A stretch of 64,000 nt of DNA from Opisthocomus hoazin (Eukaryota > Chordata > Aves > Opisthocomiformes > Opisthocomidae): the NCBI RefSeq assembly GCF_030867145.1, contig NC_134433.1, forward strand, positions 10,305,216-10,369,215, read 5' to 3'. Position numbers and translations under genes: made by a program. Of this stretch, positions 60,552 through 64,000 are shown in pieces; the first letter of the stretch is position 1; each line of letters starts with the position of its first letter. Under the pieces are notes generated by a model, which worked only from the letters and a program-made list of their open reading frames with translations, was not told where the DNA came from and searched no databases.

Positions 60552-60785
60552 CTAGCATGGGGCCACCAGTCTCCGTTTCCGGATGCATTCCCAGATCCAG
60601 TTGGGAGACACACGCGTAGCACCAGGATTCTCATCAATGTCCCCTATCACATGCGTTGCTGAGGCTGTGTCAAACTCTGGCACAAGATCCCCATCGTATG
60701 CTATGAAATACCGCCGGATTTTGTCAAAGTCCTTCACAGAGGGCGACAGGTACAGCTTCACACCAGTGAATATGTCCAGCAGCAC
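60552..60785 (-). CDS. LIG3: LIG3 last exon: C-terminal BRCT domain
   Basis: The exon encodes 77 residues from [13 protein letters not shown] to RKRRLVAPC, the typical LIG3-alpha end. The BRCT core tryptophan is visible in [10 protein letters not shown]. In the family this domain dimerises and binds the second BRCT of XRCC1. Confidence 0.95.
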   Translation of the reverse strand: MLLDIFTGVKLYLSPSVKDFDKIRRYFIAYDGDLVPEFDTASATHVIGDIDENPGATRVSPNWIWECIRKRRLVAPC

Positions 60786-63700
60786 CTGCATATTGTGAAA
60801 GAGGATGAGAAGCACAGGTTGGTGAAGACCATTACACTGGTCTGGAAATCACACGGAATTTTGAGGCATGAACCAGTGCATTCACAGTTCCCAAAGTTAT
60901 CGTTCTAATCCCATGACTAATAACTGTGAATTGCTCTTTGGGCCGCCATTAAATCATACACAGGAGCAGCACCCCTACGATCGCTCTGAAAGCCAGATGT
61001 TACAGCTGACCAGCGCTTCCCTCGCTAAGGGGAATTACTACCCCATATTCCCCTTAGTGATGATGCTGATGTGGTCCAGTAAACATGATCTCCATGTCTT
61101 TGTCTTTACAAGCTGATGTTTCTTGTGGGAGAACATAACTGCCCCAGGAGGACGCTTGCCTTTTACATCAAAATAGCTACTCCAGGCTTATCAGGAAATT
61201 ATAGCTCAGTGACTCTTACTTCACTCCTACAATTTGCTGCACAATGAGCTAGAAAGGACAGTTCTCTCCCCGTAGAGCTCCCAACGCTTCCACATGCAGC
61301 ACTCGGGAAGAGCAGCTGTGCAGCAATCACAGCACACTGCGGAGCAGGACGTTGCTGGTGGGGGAACACAGCACTGGCCTTTAGCATGACCAACCCGGTT
61401 ACAGGAAAGAAGAGCTGTGGCCATTCACTTCCTTTGCAAGGGGGCTTGCTGCTATTTCTGCTGTTACATTTCATTTTAATTTAGGGTGCTGCTGTAGGAA
61501 GATTTCAAAGACTTTCCAGACGGAAGGCAAAAGTGAGCAGACAGTTGAAACTGCCTCAGCTTCCTCCCACCCCAAAGTCCAGCTGTCTGTACCTTTTTTC
61601 CATTGTCATCCATCTCAGATGCTTTTCTCTTCTCGCCTCGTTTCTCCTCTGATTTTTGAGGGGATCCAATAACTGCTTTGCTTTCTAAAAACAAAAACAT
61701 TTCCCATTTGTGGTCTATGTCCAGATACTGGTTGTGTATTAAAATGAGGGGAGAAGAGCGAAGAGAGTAGAAGGCAAAAGGCTTTCCCCCTCTTTCTGGA
61801 AAATCTGTGAGTTAGAATGTAACCAGTAAGACAAATTTTTCTACTGCAAATGGCCCAGGGCATCTTCCTGCCCTCATCTCCACGGTACTGCTGTTCACCT
61901 TCCTTCCCTGCTGTCACCACACTCTGCCCTTTTGAGACTGCTCAGGAATTTCCTTCAAGTTATTCCCCAGCGACAAAGCGCTAGTGAATCAAATTCATTT
62001 CACAGCTTTGTAATTTACTACCTGGAAATCCCCTCCATCCAGGTGCCCTATTACATGCATGAATTTCATCCAAATAAAATTAAATACTGCTTCATGGCCA
62101 AAAATGTCTAACCAAAGGGCATGTGATCTGCAGGAACGGAAGCAGCAGGTTTGCTGTTCAGTCTTACACATTCTGCTAAGAACCTTGATCTGCAAGATGA
62201 AAGGCGACTGCAGTGCCAGAGAAATCACTCCAAGGTAGTTTTGGTACAAACTATGAGACTCTGCTAGGTTCAGGATATGTGTTCTAGGCAGCACATGATC
62301 TCGGAGAGCTTTTATTGTCTAAATGAGTTGCCTAAGCACCAACCTGAGCAGTGTCATCAGTGCTGTTTCCATCTTTTCTCGGTCCCAGCACACCTCAGAG
62401 CTCTGGCTATTCGGCTGATGCTATGAATAACATAGGCCAAAGCCAGGGTCTGAACAGCTTTGGCTGTTAACCCTGACATGCACATGAAAGCTGCCACAGG
62501 ATCTCTGGGCATCTGAGGAAGGCAAAGCTCCAACACCAGCCTGCCCTGAACGCAGCAAACGCACCCTGAGGCTCTCCCTGGAGAGCACCATCTTACCTTC
62601 TGGCTTCTTGGCTTTAGCAGGTGACTTGCTTGGGGGAGTTTTAATAGCGCTGTGTGGTGTGGAAGACCTGGAATTTCCCTCATTCTCTCCACTGCTGCCA
62701 GCCGTGGACTCATCCTCCTCCCCAGCAACAACATTGAAATCAGCCTTCTCTTTGGAGATTTGGTACAGCTCCTGTCCCACCAGGAAAAAAGCACTGCCGT
62801 TAGCCACAGCGAAGCCTCTGACATTAGACACGAGCCGTAATGCATGCTCTCCCCTTGTTGGTTTCGCCCCCGCGAAGTGTTTGCTCACATACTTTCCCTT
62901 CCTGCACCTCCTTGTAGCCATTTTCCTGTCAACTTTGTTCAAGCTGTCTGTGTTCCACGCAGCTGCTTGACATTAAGTGAAGCCATACTCACATGATGTA
63001 CTACGGAGCAAGACAGGCTAACTCTTCAGAGCCTGGCTCCCTAGCCCGAAGGATGAATAACACCCACGGCTCGCGCAGGGAACAGTCTGTCTGAAGAGCG
63101 TGTTTTACCTCTCTCTCCCTCACCGGCACAGGGAGCCAGAAAGACTGCTGGGGAGCAGGTGGGCTGAATCACTCCTTGCTTCCATGGCATAACAAGCACT
63201 TACATCTGCTGCCAGTATTCCTGTAGGCAGTGCGAAGACAGCCCAAACGACAATAACGAGACTGAGAACAGAGCTCATCAACAGCTGACGCGCTGCTGGG
63301 GATGGCAGCAGGCCAAGGGGCTCCCATCAGTAAAGGTGGTGTCAAGGCTGTGTGGGGTGGGTGCAGCCCCAGGGGTCCTGCTCACTGCCACCAGGCCAGG
63401 CTACCCTCGGTCACTTCCCAGACGCCTCCCCAATCCTGGCAATTCATGGGAGGCCGAATGACCATAAACACTTCGGAGAATAAAGGTCACCTCTTTCAGG
63501 AAGGAAATTCCTCACTGTGAAGGCGGTTACAAGAGCTGATACAACCAGCTGCCAGCACAGACTTTCCTGACAGCGCACAACGCAACTGCTCAAGAGACTC
63601 GAGACACCCCAGGAAAGAATAAGATTCATATCGAAATAATCCAGCAAGCAGCCTGAGCCTAGAATAAATGGAAGATGTAACATGCCGCCATAGGTACCAG

Positions 63701-63957
63701 TCAGCAGGTATCTACTCTACATACCCTGCTATCAAAATTTGTCTTTTTAAATACAGGTTGTTATCAGAGCTTACTCTCGAACGTGCTGCAGACATACTGT
63801 GTTCATGTACCTTAAGCTGCTGGAGGTTGGTGGCTGTCTTCCAGTCTTTGTCGTCTCGAATGCGGGTGCAGCGAGGGAAGCGAATGGAGATCCCATCTGC
63901 AGTGTGGGCTTCAGCTTTAGAGAATTCAGCCCCTGTGATCTCCCACACTGGGGCTTT
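60552..63957 (-). CDS. LIG3: LIG3 (DNA ligase III), C-terminal 215 codons, four exons; 5' part beyond the right edge
   Basis: LIG3 is an ATP-dependent DNA ligase that seals single-strand breaks with XRCC1 in the nucleus and is the essential ligase in mitochondria. Exons on the minus strand: 63957-63811, 62771-62597, 61684-61593, 60785-60552; 648 nt including the stop (60554-60552), with matching phases. The first visible exon ends the OB-fold and carries ligase motif [17 protein letters not shown]. The next two encode a Ser/Lys/Glu-rich, probably flexible linker of 89 residues. The last encodes the BRCT domain that binds XRCC1. The acceptor of the first exon (TTTAG/AAAGCC) lies inside the window; everything upstream is missing because of the window edge, not a gene defect. 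The open frame continuing 5' of 62771 is intronic. Confidence 0.95.
63811..63957 (-). CDS. LIG3: LIG3 exon with ligase motif VI
   Basis: Residues [20 protein letters not shown] through NLQQLK form the end of the OB-fold. [15 protein letters not shown] is motif VI of ATP-dependent DNA ligases, which contacts the ATP phosphates during self-adenylation. Acceptor at 63959-63958, donor AAG/GTACAT at 63810. Confidence 0.93.
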
Positions 63958-64000
63958 CTAAACACAGCATTGAGGAAGTCACGTCACATTCCTGTGCTCT

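Noticed and set aside
62772-62942. Continuation of the LIG3 exon frame 5' of 62771 ([20 protein letters not shown] region)
   Set aside because: The previous exon ends in NLQQLK and joins ELYQISKEK at an AG acceptor (62773-62772), as in the family; the upstream in-frame extension is intron.
1-64000. CRISPR arrays, tRNA, rRNA, prokaryotic operons or an undescribed defence or biosynthetic system
   Set aside because: The window is vertebrate nuclear DNA with intron-containing genes. No regularly spaced repeats or cloverleaf-like sequences were noticed by eye, though small RNA genes cannot be fully excluded without a covariance-model search.

Overview
This window is a stretch of vertebrate nuclear DNA, most likely from a bird. 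Four lines of evidence support this. The genes have many short exons with GT-AG splice sites. Intergenic and intronic DNA carries CR1 LINE fragments ending in the avian-type ATTCTGTG/ATTCTATG repeat. CpG islands mark the promoters. The gene set (UNC45B, RAD51D, RFFL, LIG3) is a known vertebrate neighbourhood (human chromosome 17q12). The species cannot be named from the sequence.

Layout. (1) 216-11776, minus strand: the complete coding region of UNC45B, the muscle myosin co-chaperone, in 19 coding exons. They join in frame to 931 codons plus stop. (2) 11777-15474: a divergent intergenic interval with a CR1 fragment and a CpG-rich promoter zone; a perfect MEF2-type site with nearby E-boxes fits a muscle promoter for UNC45B. 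(3) 15475-21669, plus strand: RAD51D, a RAD51 paralogue, in 10 coding exons (329 codons plus stop), including one GC-AG intron. (4) 21670-25200: RAD51D 3' region and intergenic DNA with a CR1 fragment, ending in a second CpG island. (5) 25270-56827, plus strand: RFFL (rififylin), with a probable non-coding first exon in the CpG island, a 20-kb first intron, and six coding exons (362 codons plus stop) giving a FYVE-like zinc finger and a C-terminal RING. (6) 60552-63957, minus strand: the last four exons of LIG3 (DNA ligase III): end of the OB-fold, basic linker and C-terminal BRCT domain. The rest of LIG3 lies beyond the right edge.

The genes do not form an operon-like unit. RAD51D and LIG3 both serve DNA repair, RFFL is an endosomal E3 ligase, and UNC45B folds myosin. 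Their arrangement is divergent (UNC45B/RAD51D), tandem (RAD51D then RFFL) and convergent (RFFL/LIG3). I found no CRISPR array, tRNA, rRNA or undescribed multi-gene system. The points most worth a second look are the GC-AG intron in RAD51D, the CR1 lying 10 bp past the splice donor of a 24-nt RFFL micro-exon, the MEF2/E-box cluster in the divergent promoter, and the apparent absence of NLE1 and FNDC8 between UNC45B and RAD51D.
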